IMG/VR virus record: IMGVR_UViG_3300017989_000169
Location: 1 to 47,267 of that record
Length of the DNA: 47,267 nt
Reading direction: 5' to 3' (one strand)
Source of the DNA: a virus
The notes below the pieces were generated by a model. That model ran no database searches. It saw only the letters and a program-made list of their open reading frames with translations, and was not told the origin of the DNA. This document shows, piece after piece, positions 32,295-40,381 of the stretch. A program made the translations under genes and the position numbers. Numbering within the stretch: the first letter of the stretch is position 1; every line of letters begins with the position of its first letter.

Positions 32295-32512
32295 GGCTCG
32301 GCAAACGTCAACAGGTCGCGCTCGATTATCTGCGCGGACCAACCAACAGATGCAATGCGGGGTGCGTTGCCATCGCCCTCGGCTGCTCATGGTCAGAAGC
32401 GGAACGGGTGTTGCAGTCGCTGGTGAAGCGCGGGCTTGCTAAGGCTGACGACGAATTGGCCCCGCTCGTTGGCACATTGTATAGCGCCCGCGAGCTGGGG
32501 GTGACGGCATGA
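32291..32512 (+). CDS. Small winged-helix-like protein
   Basis: This 73-residue protein, coupled by overlap on both sides, reads like a winged-helix module: RQQVALDYLRG, an AIALGCSWSEAERVLQSL recognition-helix-type segment, and KRGLAKADDELAPLVG as the wing. It may be a transcription regulator or structural relic. The call is by pattern only. Confidence 0.55.
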   Translation: MRLGKRQQVALDYLRGPTNRCNAGCVAIALGCSWSEAERVLQSLVKRGLAKADDELAPLVGTLYSARELGVTA

Positions 32513-32838
32513 CGACCAAGCATACACCAGGACCGTGGTGGGTAGCACCAAGCGACGCCGGCGTACTACCCACTAGCCCGCCGCCCGCGATCTATGCGGG
32601 GCCAAAACGCAAGCGGGACAGGCAGACAGTGGCATACTTGGGCGGCGGCTCTATCCACTATGCCGACGCCCGCCCCAACGCCGAGTTCATCTGCCGCGCC
32701 TGCAACAGCCACGGCGAGCTGCTGGCGGCGCTGCGGGAGCTGGTGCGTATCGCCCGCACTGGCGACCTAGACGCTGTTGATGCCGCTCTTGATGCCGCCG
32801 AGGCAGCCATCGCCAAGGCGGAGGGGGTGCTGGCGTGA
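32509..32838 (+). CDS. HTPGPW-type early phage protein
   Basis: The 109-residue protein begins TTKHTPGPWWV and continues with ARPNAEFICRACNSHGELLA and a terminal AAEAAIAKAEGV, a signature seen in many temperate phages just after the switch. It is a partial paralogue of the protein at 31965. Both starts and stops overlap neighbours by four bases. Function unknown. Confidence 0.65.
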   Translation: MTTKHTPGPWWVAPSDAGVLPTSPPPAIYAGPKRKRDRQTVAYLGGGSIHYADARPNAEFICRACNSHGELLAALRELVRIARTGDLDAVDAALDAAEAAIAKAEGVLA

Positions 32839-33494
32839 ACGCTGCCGACGCCCAAGTGCGTTACGAGCTGTGCTATGTAGCCCGTAGTGGCGCGCACGTA
32901 ATGGAGGTTATGGCGGACGCGGATCGCGTGCTGCAGAAGGCGACGCGGCTGGAGCGCCACGGCTTTGACGTGATCGTGTATCGCCGCACTGCTGACGGCA
33001 CGCGGGAGCTGATCTGGCACGAGACGCCGCTGGAGTTCGTGGAGGGCATCCGCTGGCGCTATAGCGACGGCGGCAGGGCCGAGGCTGGCTTCAGGGGCGA
33101 GACCGGCGACTGCGTTACCAGGGCAATCGCCATCGCAACGAGACTGCCGTACAGGCAGGTGTACACGGAGCTGCGCTGGTCAATGCAGATTCGGGCCAAG
33201 CGGCTAGCCGCAGACGGCATTCGGGTGAACCGCACCCCCCGCCTGGGCTGCCCGCGCGACATCTACCAACCCTACCTTGAGCAGCTGGGTTGGTGCTGGG
33301 TACCCACCATGCAGATCGGCAGCGGGTGTCAGGTGCACCTGCGCCCCGACGAGCTGCCCGCCGGACGCCTGATCGTGCGCCTGAGCAAGCATCTGGCCGC
33401 AGTGATCGACGGCGTGCTCCACGACAACCACGATAGCTCGCGCAGCGGTACCCGCTGCGTTTACGGCTACTTCATCCAGGAGGCGCAGGCGTGA
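32835..33494 (+). CDS. C39-like papain-fold protein of the early region
   Basis: The 219-residue protein has an N-terminal alpha/beta part (YELCYVARSGAHVMEVMADA). Its C-terminal domain is of C39-like type: GDCVTRAIAIATRLPYRQVY (Cys), then AGRLIVRLSKHLAAVIDG with His, and a VLHDNHDSS acidic/Asn position. That order matches papain-like proteins common in phages, whose targets are unknown. GTG 32835 overlaps the previous stop. A host-targeting or anti-defence protease is possible; active-site integrity needs structural comparison. Confidence 0.6.
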   Translation: MNAADAQVRYELCYVARSGAHVMEVMADADRVLQKATRLERHGFDVIVYRRTADGTRELIWHETPLEFVEGIRWRYSDGGRAEAGFRGETGDCVTRAIAIATRLPYRQVYTELRWSMQIRAKRLAADGIRVNRTPRLGCPRDIYQPYLEQLGWCWVPTMQIGSGCQVHLRPDELPAGRLIVRLSKHLAAVIDGVLHDNHDSSRSGTRCVYGYFIQEAQA

Positions 33495-33972
33495 CCTCCA
33501 CCAAGCAGCAAGCACCTTCTTCCCATATCAGCCCATCGGCGGCTGGCAGTTCCTCCGGCGGTTCTAAGCCCAGAGAGCATTCTGCAACCGCTGCTGCCAG
33601 CCGCCACCAACAGATGAAGGCTACCGGTAGCCAAGGCGGTAGCCAAGGTGGTACCCGTGAGCGCCCCGCTGCCACATCCTCCACAGGGTCGGCGCGGGGT
33701 GCTCACAACGCCTGGCGCAATCCGCGGCCGCTCCGGCTGCGGCTGTGCGCAGGCATCGAGCTAGCCGTTGAACTGCCCGCTCTCAACTCCCAGGCGGAGC
33801 AGACTCATCGGAACCTACCTCCCAGGGGCGGCGGGAGTAACGACCCGCCGCCTACACCTGCAAATCACCAGCGGACACAGGCGAGTCCGCATAGGAAACC
33901 CCTAACTCTTCCGGCGGCGGGCAGTGCCGTCACAGCGAGCCTGCCCGCCGTATTTGATCCTGGGAGGTCGCG
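33495..33972. other. Structured 478-bp segment, doubtful coding value
   Basis: A plus-strand frame (GTG 33491 to 33979, 162 codons) is open but gives a disordered Ser/Gly/Pro/Thr-rich protein. Serine codons here are often TCC/TCT/TCA, while neighbouring genes favour AGC. Three strong dyads lie inside: GGCTACCGGTAGCC (33619-33632), GGCGGCGGG/CCCGCCGCC with an 8-base loop (33827-33852), and CGGCGGGCAG/CTGCCCGCCG with a 16-base loop (33915-33950). GGTAGCCAAGG repeats at 33626 and 33638. It reads more like a regulatory or RNA-forming segment than a gene, though translation cannot be excluded. Confidence 0.5.
33915..33950 (+). terminator. 10-bp hairpin before the lytic transglycosylase gene
   Basis: CGGCGGGCAG and CTGCCCGCCG pair perfectly around a 16-base loop; TATTTGATCC follows. 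This is the closest to a terminator in the structured segment, with a short T-run. It lies 23 bases before the GTG of the next gene and could attenuate read-through into it. Confidence 0.4.
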
Positions 33973-34653
33973 GTGCTAGGACGTCTGGGCAAATCACTGC
34001 GAGAGCTACTGGCCGCGGCCGCGGTGCTGGCCATCGGCATGGCCGGCCTGGGCCTACTAATGCTGATCGCCGGCGGCGACGCCGATCAGCTGGTGCTCAG
34101 CGACGCGCCCGCGGTCGAGCCGTACTTCCCCGAACCTCTCCCCGTACAGGAGCCGCAGATGCCCGCCAGCTGGATTCTCTGGTGCCGCGAGCATGGCGCT
34201 GAGCCGATCTTCACCAGCACCATCGCGCAGGTGGCCGACACATACTTCCCCGACGAGCAGCTGATCGACTGCGCTGCACTGACGGCGCTGCTGTACCAGG
34301 AGAGCCGGCTGCGGCACTGGGACGGCTGGCAGATTATTCGCGGCGATCATGGCGGGGCAATCGGCATCGGACAGATCCATAACGACAAGCTGATGAAATG
34401 GCAGCCGGTGATGCGAGAGCGCTTCGGCGCGGACTTCGACCTGCGCGACCTGCGCTGCAACATCCAGGGCGCCGCCTACCTGCTGTTTGAGCGCGGCGGC
34501 TGGCGCGACGGCGACGAGCAGGCGCAGCTGAAGGCGCTCAGCTACTACAACACCGGCAAGCACGGACTGGTCACCGGCTATGCGCAGACGGTGCACGCGA
34601 CGTACCGACAGATCAGGGACTTTCAGCCACAAGAGGCGGGACATGCGGATTGA
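33973..34653 (+). CDS. Membrane-anchored lytic transglycosylase (SLT-like)
   Basis: The 226-residue protein has an N-terminal transmembrane helix (residues 12-33, LAAAAVLAIGMAGLGLLMLI), a short proline-rich linker, and an SLT-like domain. The catalytic glutamate is in ALLYQESRLRHW, followed by GGAIGIGQIHNDKLMKW, NIQGAAYLLFERGG and LSYYNTGKHGLVTGYAQTV. It should cleave peptidoglycan glycan strands on the outer face of the membrane. GTG 33973 has GGGAGG upstream. It is unusual to find such an enzyme in the early operon, far from the lysis genes. Confidence 0.78.
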   Translation: MLGRLGKSLRELLAAAAVLAIGMAGLGLLMLIAGGDADQLVLSDAPAVEPYFPEPLPVQEPQMPASWILWCREHGAEPIFTSTIAQVADTYFPDEQLIDCAALTALLYQESRLRHWDGWQIIRGDHGGAIGIGQIHNDKLMKWQPVMRERFGADFDLRDLRCNIQGAAYLLFERGGWRDGDEQAQLKALSYYNTGKHGLVTGYAQTVHATYRQIRDFQPQEAGHAD

Positions 34654-34846
34654 GAGCTGGCGAAGCCAATTCAGCAAGGAGGACGAATTGGTCAGGGAAG
34701 GCGTCTGCTGCGATCACTGGGACGCGCGTCGATTGCTTGAGGAGGCGGACAGGCGGATCGGCGGTTTTGATCATCAAGGTTGTCACGGCGATTTCGAAGT
34801 GCGCCGCGACTACACCGGCGACATCGAAGTTCGGCAGCTGCCCTGA
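34643..34846 (+). CDS. Small hypothetical protein
   Basis: ATG 34643 overlaps the end of the transglycosylase gene and has AAGAGGCGGG upstream. The 67-residue product is charged (WRSQFSKEDELVREGVCCDH, then GDFEVRRDYTGDIEVRQ). Another frame at 34650-34931 is also open but would run through the leader of the next gene. No family is recognised. Confidence 0.45.
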   Translation: MRIESWRSQFSKEDELVREGVCCDHWDARRLLEEADRRIGGFDHQGCHGDFEVRRDYTGDIEVRQLP

Positions 34847-34856
34847 CGCAGCCCGC

Positions 34857-34891
34857 CCGCCGCGGCGGACTAACGCGGCACTTGGAAACCT
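34857..34891 (+). promoter_or_regulatory. GC dyad plus CTTGGAAACCT leader element (copy 1)
   Basis: CCGCCGCGGCGG (34857-34868) is a perfect 12-bp palindrome. It is followed by CTTGGAAACCT at 34881-34891, 20 bases before ATG 34912. The same 11-mer recurs at 36016-36026, again after a GC hairpin and 19 bases before a start codon. The repeated arrangement suggests a shared control element for two recombination genes. Confidence 0.5.
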
Positions 34892-34911
34892 AGACAGGAG
34901 GCCGACAGGCC

Positions 34912-35979
34912 ATGGCAGAGAAAGATACTGACGGCACCAGCGGGGCGCTGGCCGTAGTGGAACCCGAAACGCAGATCGCGCAGCCTGGGCCGCTGCCGGT
35001 CCGGCAACTGGAGTTGGTTGCCCAGGTCGAGCAGACGGTGCAGATGATGCAGGCGCTCGATGACATCATGCACCGTGTACTAAAGCGCGGTCCCGACTAC
35101 AACACGATCAAGGGCTGCGGCGACAAGCCGACACTGCTCAAGAGCGGAGCCGAAAAGCTGCTCAAAGCATTCGGCCTGGGCGTGACCACCATCGATGTGC
35201 ACGAGAAGCCTGTCGGCGAGGACGGGCATGTCGAGTTCGAGGTCGTTACCACGATCACGCACCTTGCCAGCGGGGCGACGGTCGGCGTGGGCATCGGCAG
35301 CTGCTCTACCATGGAAAACAAGTACCGGCGGGAGCGCGCCTACCGCAACGCGCTGACGCCGGATCAGCTGGCGGAGTCCGAGCCGCTCACGTCCTTCGAC
35401 AAGCACAGCCGCCAGACGAGGATCAGCGACAAGCAGGTCTACGTCCCGACCAACCCGCACGACAAGCGCAACACCGTACTGAAGATGGCGAAGAAGCGGT
35501 CCATGATCGACGGCGTGCTAACGGCGGTCGCGGCGAGCCACATGTTCACGCAGGACGTCGAGGATGATCCCCAGCAGTACCGGCAGGAGTCCCCGCCCGC
35601 AGGCAAGCCACAGCCAGCAGCGCAGCCCGCGCAGCAGCCCAGGTCCCAGGAGCCGCCCAAGCCAGCGCTGCCGCTGGGTAAGCGGATCGTCGTGCTGCTG
35701 GGCAACGGCAAGACGGCGGAGACCGGCGACGGCCCGGCCTACGTGTGGCGGGCGGCCTGGAAAGACGACGCTGGCAAGCAGCATGACGCCGCGATCTGGT
35801 GCTGGGATCAGCAGATCGCGATGCAGGCGACGATGCGCGCCGACCCGCACCAGTACACCGGCTATATGGCCGTGCAGTTGGTGCTCAAGGAGGGCCTGCA
35901 CCCTGAGCACTACAAGGCCGAGGCGATGGAGTTGGACCCAGGCCCGCCGATCGATATGGACCGGCAGGGTACGGGCTAG
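34912..35979 (+). CDS. Phage recombination-associated protein of unknown biochemistry
   Basis: The 355-residue protein carries a block common in phage early regions: LKRGPDYNTIKGCGDKPTLL, KSGAEKLLKAFGL, FEVVTTITHLASGATVGVG, then NTVLKMAKKRSMIDGVLTAV. A Pro/Gln-rich linker (residues 225-255) joins a second alpha/beta domain (RIVVLLGNGKTAETGDG, AAIWCWDQQIAMQA). It is followed by a RecB-like nuclease and a Rad50-like ATPase, so a role in single-strand annealing or DNA repair is likely, but I know no assigned activity for the family. SD ACAGGAGG precedes ATG 34912. Confidence 0.62.
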   Translation: MAEKDTDGTSGALAVVEPETQIAQPGPLPVRQLELVAQVEQTVQMMQALDDIMHRVLKRGPDYNTIKGCGDKPTLLKSGAEKLLKAFGLGVTTIDVHEKPVGEDGHVEFEVVTTITHLASGATVGVGIGSCSTMENKYRRERAYRNALTPDQLAESEPLTSFDKHSRQTRISDKQVYVPTNPHDKRNTVLKMAKKRSMIDGVLTAVAASHMFTQDVEDDPQQYRQESPPAGKPQPAAQPAQQPRSQEPPKPALPLGKRIVVLLGNGKTAETGDGPAYVWRAAWKDDAGKQHDAAIWCWDQQIAMQATMRADPHQYTGYMAVQLVLKEGLHPEHYKAEAMELDPGPPIDMDRQGTG

Positions 35980-35990
35980 CGATGAACAAA

Positions 35991-36026
35991 ACCCCCGGCC
36001 CGCAGCCGGGGGTCGCTTGGAAACCT
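35991..36026 (+). promoter_or_regulatory. GC hairpin plus CTTGGAAACCT leader element (copy 2)
   Basis: ACCCCCGGC, CCGCA, GCCGGGGGT (35991-36013) is a 9-bp perfect stem. On the minus strand it is followed by TTTTGTT, so it could stop antisense transcripts. CTTGGAAACCT follows at 36016-36026, then an AAGGAG ribosome site and ATG 36046. It matches the leader at 34857-34891 in order and spacing. Confidence 0.55.
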
Positions 36027-36045
36027 GATAAGGAGTGTACCACCA

Positions 36046-37230
36046 ATGGATACCGCAACCGACAAAGCTAGTACTGAAGCGGGCGGAAGGCTGCCAGCTG
36101 AAATCGTCTGGGATCCGCCGGGCGGCTGCGAATCAATCTCGCGGCCGGGCAAGAGCCGCGACTACGATGGCACCCGCTATCACCTGTACGGCGGCCTGGA
36201 GCAGCTGGACTTCTTCGAGCGCCTGGGCCGGCGGACCCACGTGTATATGCGCGGCGATGAGCCGGTGCCGGGCGTGACCACGGCGCTGAATGTACTCAGC
36301 AAGCCGGCGCTGATCTGGTGGGCGGTGGGCATGGCCTGCGACTACGGCTACGGACACGCGAGCCTGCTGGAGGCGAAGCCCGCCACCGTGCATATCGGTC
36401 GCAAGGACAAGTACCCGCGGATCAGAGACGCCGGGTTCGAGCTGAAGTTCAGGCCCGATCCCAAGGCCGCGGGCCGCGTGATCGTGAGCGTGCCGGAGCT
36501 GGACGTCACGGCCAAGTTCAAGGAGGCGTGGTACGACGCACTGACGGCGCCCGTGGACATCCGGCTGCTGCTGCTGCTGGAGAACGGGCGGGTCGAGCAC
36601 AGCAAGTTCAAGCGCGCGGCGGCGAACATCGGTACCGTCGCCCATCACTGGATCAAGCTGTATGTCAAGGATGCGATCCGCAACGGCGGCAGAGGCAGGC
36701 CGCACGGCGAGAGCGCTGATATCTGGCCGATCCTGAGCGTGGAGTACCCGGACTTCCCGGACTGGGATCAGGCACACAACGCGGTCAACGGCTTCGAGTC
36801 CTGGGCCGCGCGACACGACATCCTCTGGCTCAGCAGCGAGCGCGTCGTGTACAGCCGCGAGCACGGCTTCTGCGGGACGCTGGACCTCGAGGCCGTGATC
36901 GACGGCAAGCTGACGCTGGGCGATCTCAAGACCAGCAACGCGATCTATCCCGAGATGGCGCTGCAAATCGCTGGCTACACGCTGCCGCGCGAGGAGGAGG
37001 CGGATTACCTCTATAGCCGTGGACACGCGAGCCTGGAAGATCCGCTGCGCTATGACCGCTGGCTGATCCTGCGGCTGAGCAAGGAGGCCGAGGGCGATAC
37101 CCCGCTGTTTGAGGCTCGCGACCTGGGCGGGCGCGACGAGTACGCGGCGAACCGCGAGGCGTTCCTGCATGCCTTGGGGCTGTACAACCGCATGGCGGAG
37201 CTGAAGGCCGCGAGCGAGGGAGGCAGGTAG
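36046..37230 (+). CDS. RecB/Cas4-type PD-(D/E)XK nuclease
   Basis: The 394-residue protein ends with a clear PD-(D/E)XK core: IGTVAHHWIKLYVKDA (motif with His), FCGTLDLEAVIDGKLTLGDLKTS (Asp in TLD, Asp-x-Lys in DLKT), and MALQIAGYTLP (Gln-x3-Tyr). The N-terminal half binds substrate or is phage-specific (VTTALNVLSKPALIWWAV). Such enzymes act as exonucleases in phage recombination. It lies between the recombination-associated gene and the Rad50/RecF-like ATPase, which supports a shared DNA-repair module. The SD is AAGGAG. Confidence 0.8.
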   Translation: MDTATDKASTEAGGRLPAEIVWDPPGGCESISRPGKSRDYDGTRYHLYGGLEQLDFFERLGRRTHVYMRGDEPVPGVTTALNVLSKPALIWWAVGMACDYGYGHASLLEAKPATVHIGRKDKYPRIRDAGFELKFRPDPKAAGRVIVSVPELDVTAKFKEAWYDALTAPVDIRLLLLLENGRVEHSKFKRAAANIGTVAHHWIKLYVKDAIRNGGRGRPHGESADIWPILSVEYPDFPDWDQAHNAVNGFESWAARHDILWLSSERVVYSREHGFCGTLDLEAVIDGKLTLGDLKTSNAIYPEMALQIAGYTLPREEEADYLYSRGHASLEDPLRYDRWLILRLSKEAEGDTPLFEARDLGGRDEYAANREAFLHALGLYNRMAELKAASEGGR

Positions 37231-37232
37231 CG

Positions 37233-37478
37233 ATGGCAGTACTCATCAGAGAAGGCGTCACATTGCCGGTTGAGGTCTACCGCGACAGCACGAAAAACCG
37301 CGTCCAGGCGGTGATGCAGATGGAAGTTGGTGAGTGGCGGCTGATCGGCGAGGGCAACAGCGTGCCACACGCGCTGATCTCGCTGGCGGAGGATGCGATG
37401 GAGAACCCCCACGTCCTCGAGGCGTTGGTGCGCGAAGCAGAACAGGAGGCCAAACGCGATGCGCTTACTACGGCTTAG
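37233..37478 (+). CDS. Small early protein of unknown function
   Basis: This 81-residue protein begins two bases after the nuclease stop and overlaps the following ATPase start by 20 bases. It is mixed alpha/beta (GVTLPVEVYRDSTKNRVQAV, HVLEALVREAEQEAKRDA). It may be an accessory of the adjacent nuclease/ATPase pair; no motif identifies it. Confidence 0.55.
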   Translation: MAVLIREGVTLPVEVYRDSTKNRVQAVMQMEVGEWRLIGEGNSVPHALISLAEDAMENPHVLEALVREAEQEAKRDALTTA

Positions 37479-38856
37479 GGTAGTCGACTTCAAGGGAATC
37501 CACGAGGCGGAGCTGGAGCTGCCGCAGCACGTGGTCAGGATCAGCGGCGGCAACGGTGCTGGCAAGAGCAGCTTCATCGACGGCGCTACTGTGATGCTGC
37601 TGGGCAAGACGGTGATCTGTGGCGACCCGATCCGCAAGGGCGCGGATCATGCCGAGCTCGAGGGCGACCTGGGCGAGCTGGGTGCGCCGGAGCTGAAGGT
37701 CAAGGTCTCGCTGCATCGCATCGAGCGCGACGGCCAGCCGGACGGCTACACGTACAACCTGCACGTGTACGACGCGAACGGCGGCAAGTTCAAGGCGCCG
37801 CGCGATGTGCTGAATCAGCTGGTCGGCCAGCTCAACTACGACGTCAGCGGATTCCTGGACGCCACGCCGCAGCAGCAGCTTGAGACGCTCCAGGAGCTTG
37901 TGCCGCTGACAGACGCGGACGGCTCGCCGTTCGATCTGGCGCAGTGGGAGCGGCGCGACGCGGGGCTGCGCGATCAGCGGACGGAGGTCGGCCGCGATAT
38001 CAAGGCGCTCAAGGGCCAGCTGGCCGGCATGACGCAGCACAAGGAGCCGACGCAGCCGGTCGACGTGGCGGAGCTGGTGGCGCGGATCACGCAGATTCGG
38101 GATCAGCAGCAGCAGCGCGAGCGGCTGATGGCGGATGTGCTGACAGCCCGGCAGACCATCGCCGAGGAGGAGCAGGAGCGCGAGCGGCTCATCGAGGAGA
38201 TCAACGCGCTGCGCCGGCGGGTGGAGGGCATTGACGAGAATCGCGCGCGGCTGAAGCAGGCGATCGAGGATACCGAGCGAGAGGTCGATTCATTGCCGGC
38301 CGATGATCCGGCACCCTACGAGCAGCAGCTGGCCAGCGCGCAGGAGGTCAACGACCGCGCCAGCCGCGAGGCCCAGGAGAACGAACGCTACGAGAAGGCC
38401 GAGGCGGAGCTGGCGGTGCATACGGATCGCCACGAGGCGCTGGCGACGGCTATCCAGGACAACGTACAGCGCCGCCAGGACGCGATCAGCCGCGCTGAGT
38501 ACCCAGCGGGTATCAGCCTGGGCAAGGATGCCAAAGGCAAGCCGTGTGTGCTCTGGGGCGACATACCGCTGGAGCAAGCCAGCCAGAGCGAGCAATTGCG
38601 GGCCGCTGCCGCGATCGGCATGTACGGCAATCCCAAGGTGCGCATCCTAATGATTCGGGACGCGTCGCTGTTCGACAAGGCGAGTCTGGCTGAGCTGGAG
38701 CGGCTGAGCATCGAGCACGACTTCCAGGTGGTCGAGGAGATCGTCGACGAGAGCGGCAGCGTGGGCGTGATGTTCGAAGGCGGGCGGATCGCCGACGCGC
38801 CGGAGCTGAAGCCCGAGATGGCGCTGTTCACCGGCAGCGACGGGGAGGGGCAGTAG
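37459..38856 (+). CDS. RecF/Rad50-like SMC-family ATPase
   Basis: The 465-residue protein has Walker A ISGGNGAGKSSFIDGA near the N-terminus after MRLLRLRVVDFKGIHEAEL. A long coiled coil follows (residues 190-335, rich in Gln/Glu/Arg), then the signature-like SQSEQLRAAAAIG and a Walker B-like VRILMIRDASLFD. The head-coil-head plan is that of short Rad50/SbcC or RecF relatives. I chose ATG 37459, with AGGAGG nine bases upstream, over the earlier frame start. It probably partners with the nuclease encoded just upstream. Confidence 0.82.
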   Translation: MRLLRLRVVDFKGIHEAELELPQHVVRISGGNGAGKSSFIDGATVMLLGKTVICGDPIRKGADHAELEGDLGELGAPELKVKVSLHRIERDGQPDGYTYNLHVYDANGGKFKAPRDVLNQLVGQLNYDVSGFLDATPQQQLETLQELVPLTDADGSPFDLAQWERRDAGLRDQRTEVGRDIKALKGQLAGMTQHKEPTQPVDVAELVARITQIRDQQQQRERLMADVLTARQTIAEEEQERERLIEEINALRRRVEGIDENRARLKQAIEDTEREVDSLPADDPAPYEQQLASAQEVNDRASREAQENERYEKAEAELAVHTDRHEALATAIQDNVQRRQDAISRAEYPAGISLGKDAKGKPCVLWGDIPLEQASQSEQLRAAAAIGMYGNPKVRILMIRDASLFDKASLAELERLSIEHDFQVVEEIVDESGSVGVMFEGGRIADAPELKPEMALFTGSDGEGQ

Positions 38857-38858
38857 GG

Positions 38859-39254
38859 ATGAAGCGCTGGTTTACCACGGTCAACTTCCCTGGCGGCGAG
38901 TTTGCGATGAAAGCCGAGACGCCAACTGAGGCTGAGGATGTGCTGGTGGCAGACTTCAACCGCTTCCGTCCAGCAGGGGATGAGCCGGTGACGATCGAGT
39001 TGCTGCGCCAGTTGTGTCCCTCGCTTGTAACGCGGATCGCCCCGCCGGACCTGACGGACTGGCTAAATGGCAATCCGCCTCCCTTCCCTGATGGTGAACT
39101 CTCGCGGGCTCCGGGTGGTTGGCTTGCCTATGCCGCGCACACGGTGCATGGCCGCAGCTGCTCGGAGGCCCTATGCTTTGTACCTGTCTGTGGCGCTGCG
39201 GGTATCACCGTGATCAGGGAGAAGGAGGAGGACATCAGCGATGCCGAGGACTAG
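38859..39254 (+). CDS. Hypothetical early protein
   Basis: The 131-residue protein starts two bases after the ATPase stop, with GGGAGGGGCAG upstream. It has an antiparallel N-terminal region (MKRWFTTVNFPGGEFAMKAE), then FNRFRPAGDEPVTIELLRQL and several cysteines near the end (GRSCSEALCFVPVCG). No known domain is seen. It overlaps the next gene by 14 bases. Confidence 0.55.
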   Translation: MKRWFTTVNFPGGEFAMKAETPTEAEDVLVADFNRFRPAGDEPVTIELLRQLCPSLVTRIAPPDLTDWLNGNPPPFPDGELSRAPGGWLAYAAHTVHGRSCSEALCFVPVCGAAGITVIREKEEDISDAED

Positions 39255-39636
39255 CACCAGACTCCGCGCGCTGCCGATGATCCCGGACCTCGTGACCGCC
39301 GTGCTCGATGGTACTCCCAGCCGCTGCCGCTACACGTTCCGCACCAAGCGCCACCCGGACGGCCTGTACATCCTGCGCGTGCGGCACCAGGACATGGCGA
39401 TCGTGCGCTTGGAGTACCGCTCGCTGGAGTACTACCCCAGCCTGGACGCCGGTCAGCGCGACCTGGCCAGGCAGAGCGGCTTCGGCGAGGACGAGCACTC
39501 GGTGATGCGCCACCAGCGGGCTATCCGCGCGATCCTGGACAGACGCGGCCATACCATCGGCAGTGACTTCATTGCACGCAGGCGGCCGCTGCACATGCAC
39601 GAGATAACGCTGGAGGAGGACCTGCGGGATGGATAA
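39241..39636 (+). CDS. Hypothetical early protein
   Basis: The 131-residue basic protein (RYTFRTKRHPDGLYILRV, MAIVRLEYRSLEYYPSLD, MRHQRAIRAILDRRGHT) could bind nucleic acid, but no domain is recognised. It is coupled to its neighbours by overlaps of 14 and 8 bases and has a GGAGGAGGAC ribosome site within the previous gene. Confidence 0.55.
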   Translation: MPRTSTRLRALPMIPDLVTAVLDGTPSRCRYTFRTKRHPDGLYILRVRHQDMAIVRLEYRSLEYYPSLDAGQRDLARQSGFGEDEHSVMRHQRAIRAILDRRGHTIGSDFIARRRPLHMHEITLEEDLRDG

Positions 39637-39910
39637 ACAGGAGACGGTGCTGAATCTGGTCGTGTTGATTGCGACGCGCTACAGCGAGGAGGAGGGCTGC
39701 TGGTACGCGACGTGCGAGCTGTATGACTACGTACGCGACGGTGCTACCGAGTGCGAGGCAATCGCAATGTGCCGTGAAGCGATGGAAATTGGCATGGAGA
39801 GTTGCTTCCGAAAGGCTGCGCAGCGGCGCAGATCGGAAGCCCGCCGTCGTGAGCGGGAATATGCCATTGACGATCTGGGACCGCCCTTGGAGGAGACCGA
39901 CGATGGCTAG
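39629..39910 (+). CDS. Orphan HicB-like antitoxin-fold protein
   Basis: The 93-residue protein contains a HicB-type strand-strand-helix pattern: RYSEEEGCWYATCELYDYV followed by GATECEAIAMCREAMEIGME, then an Arg/Glu-rich tail. No HicA toxin gene lies next to it. Such partial HicB folds are common in phage genomes. It overlaps both neighbours by eight bases. Confidence 0.52.
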   Translation: MDKQETVLNLVVLIATRYSEEEGCWYATCELYDYVRDGATECEAIAMCREAMEIGMESCFRKAAQRRRSEARRREREYAIDDLGPPLEETDDG

Positions 39911-40241
39911 CCCCGCGCTGATCCGCGACTTCCACGAGTGGGAACGGCTGCGCTTCGGTACACCGGTGCTGGCGACCACCGGGCATCATGGCCGGTTCTG
40001 GGGTGCTGTCGGCGCGCCGCGAGTCGGCGATCGGGTGCGGCTGCTCGACGGTGGCTACACGACTATCAGCTATCCGGTGGCCAGCCTGGAGGAGATCAAG
40101 GGCTACCTTCGCTACAACTGGGCAATGTGGTTTATCGCCACTGCGGACGGGCGGCTGATCGCGGTTCGCCTGTGTCTGCGGCACCAGGGCCGCGTCTGGC
40201 GGGAGCTACGGCGCGAGCACTATCCGAAGTTGGAGGAGTAA
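39903..40241 (+). CDS. Hypothetical early protein
   Basis: ATG 39903, inside the preceding gene and after CTTGGAGGAGACC, gives 112 residues. The sequence is beta-rich with an SH3-like feel (TPVLATTGHHGRFWGAVG, GDRVRLLDGGYTTISYPV) and ends with a basic segment. Longer upstream extensions shadow the neighbouring gene. Function unknown. Confidence 0.52.
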   Translation: MASPALIRDFHEWERLRFGTPVLATTGHHGRFWGAVGAPRVGDRVRLLDGGYTTISYPVASLEEIKGYLRYNWAMWFIATADGRLIAVRLCLRHQGRVWRELRREHYPKLEE

Positions 40242-40243
40242 TC

Positions 40244-40381
40244 ATGCACGCGTGTCCCCGATGTGGGCAACAGACTGAGGGCAGCTACAGCGAGGGCGGG
40301 CTGCTGTGGGCGATCTGCGAGGACTGCATGGCAGCGGATCAGGCTGAGGCTGAGCGCAAGCGGGAGGCCGATGATGGCTAA
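40244..40381 (+). CDS. 45-residue zinc-ribbon protein
   Basis: ATG 40244 follows GGAGGAGTAATC. The product has two CxxC knuckles, ACPRCGQQ and ICEDCMAA, about 20 residues apart, forming a plausible zinc ribbon, then a charged tail. It overlaps the following gene by eight bases. Small zinc ribbons of this kind often tune transcription or replication proteins. Confidence 0.58.
   Translation: MHACPRCGQQTEGSYSEGGLLWAICEDCMAADQAEAERKREADDG

Noticed and set aside
34650-34931. 93-codon alternative frame across the 34857 leader
   Set aside because: It runs through the dyad and CTTGGAAACCT element and into the next gene; the 34643 frame has the better start.
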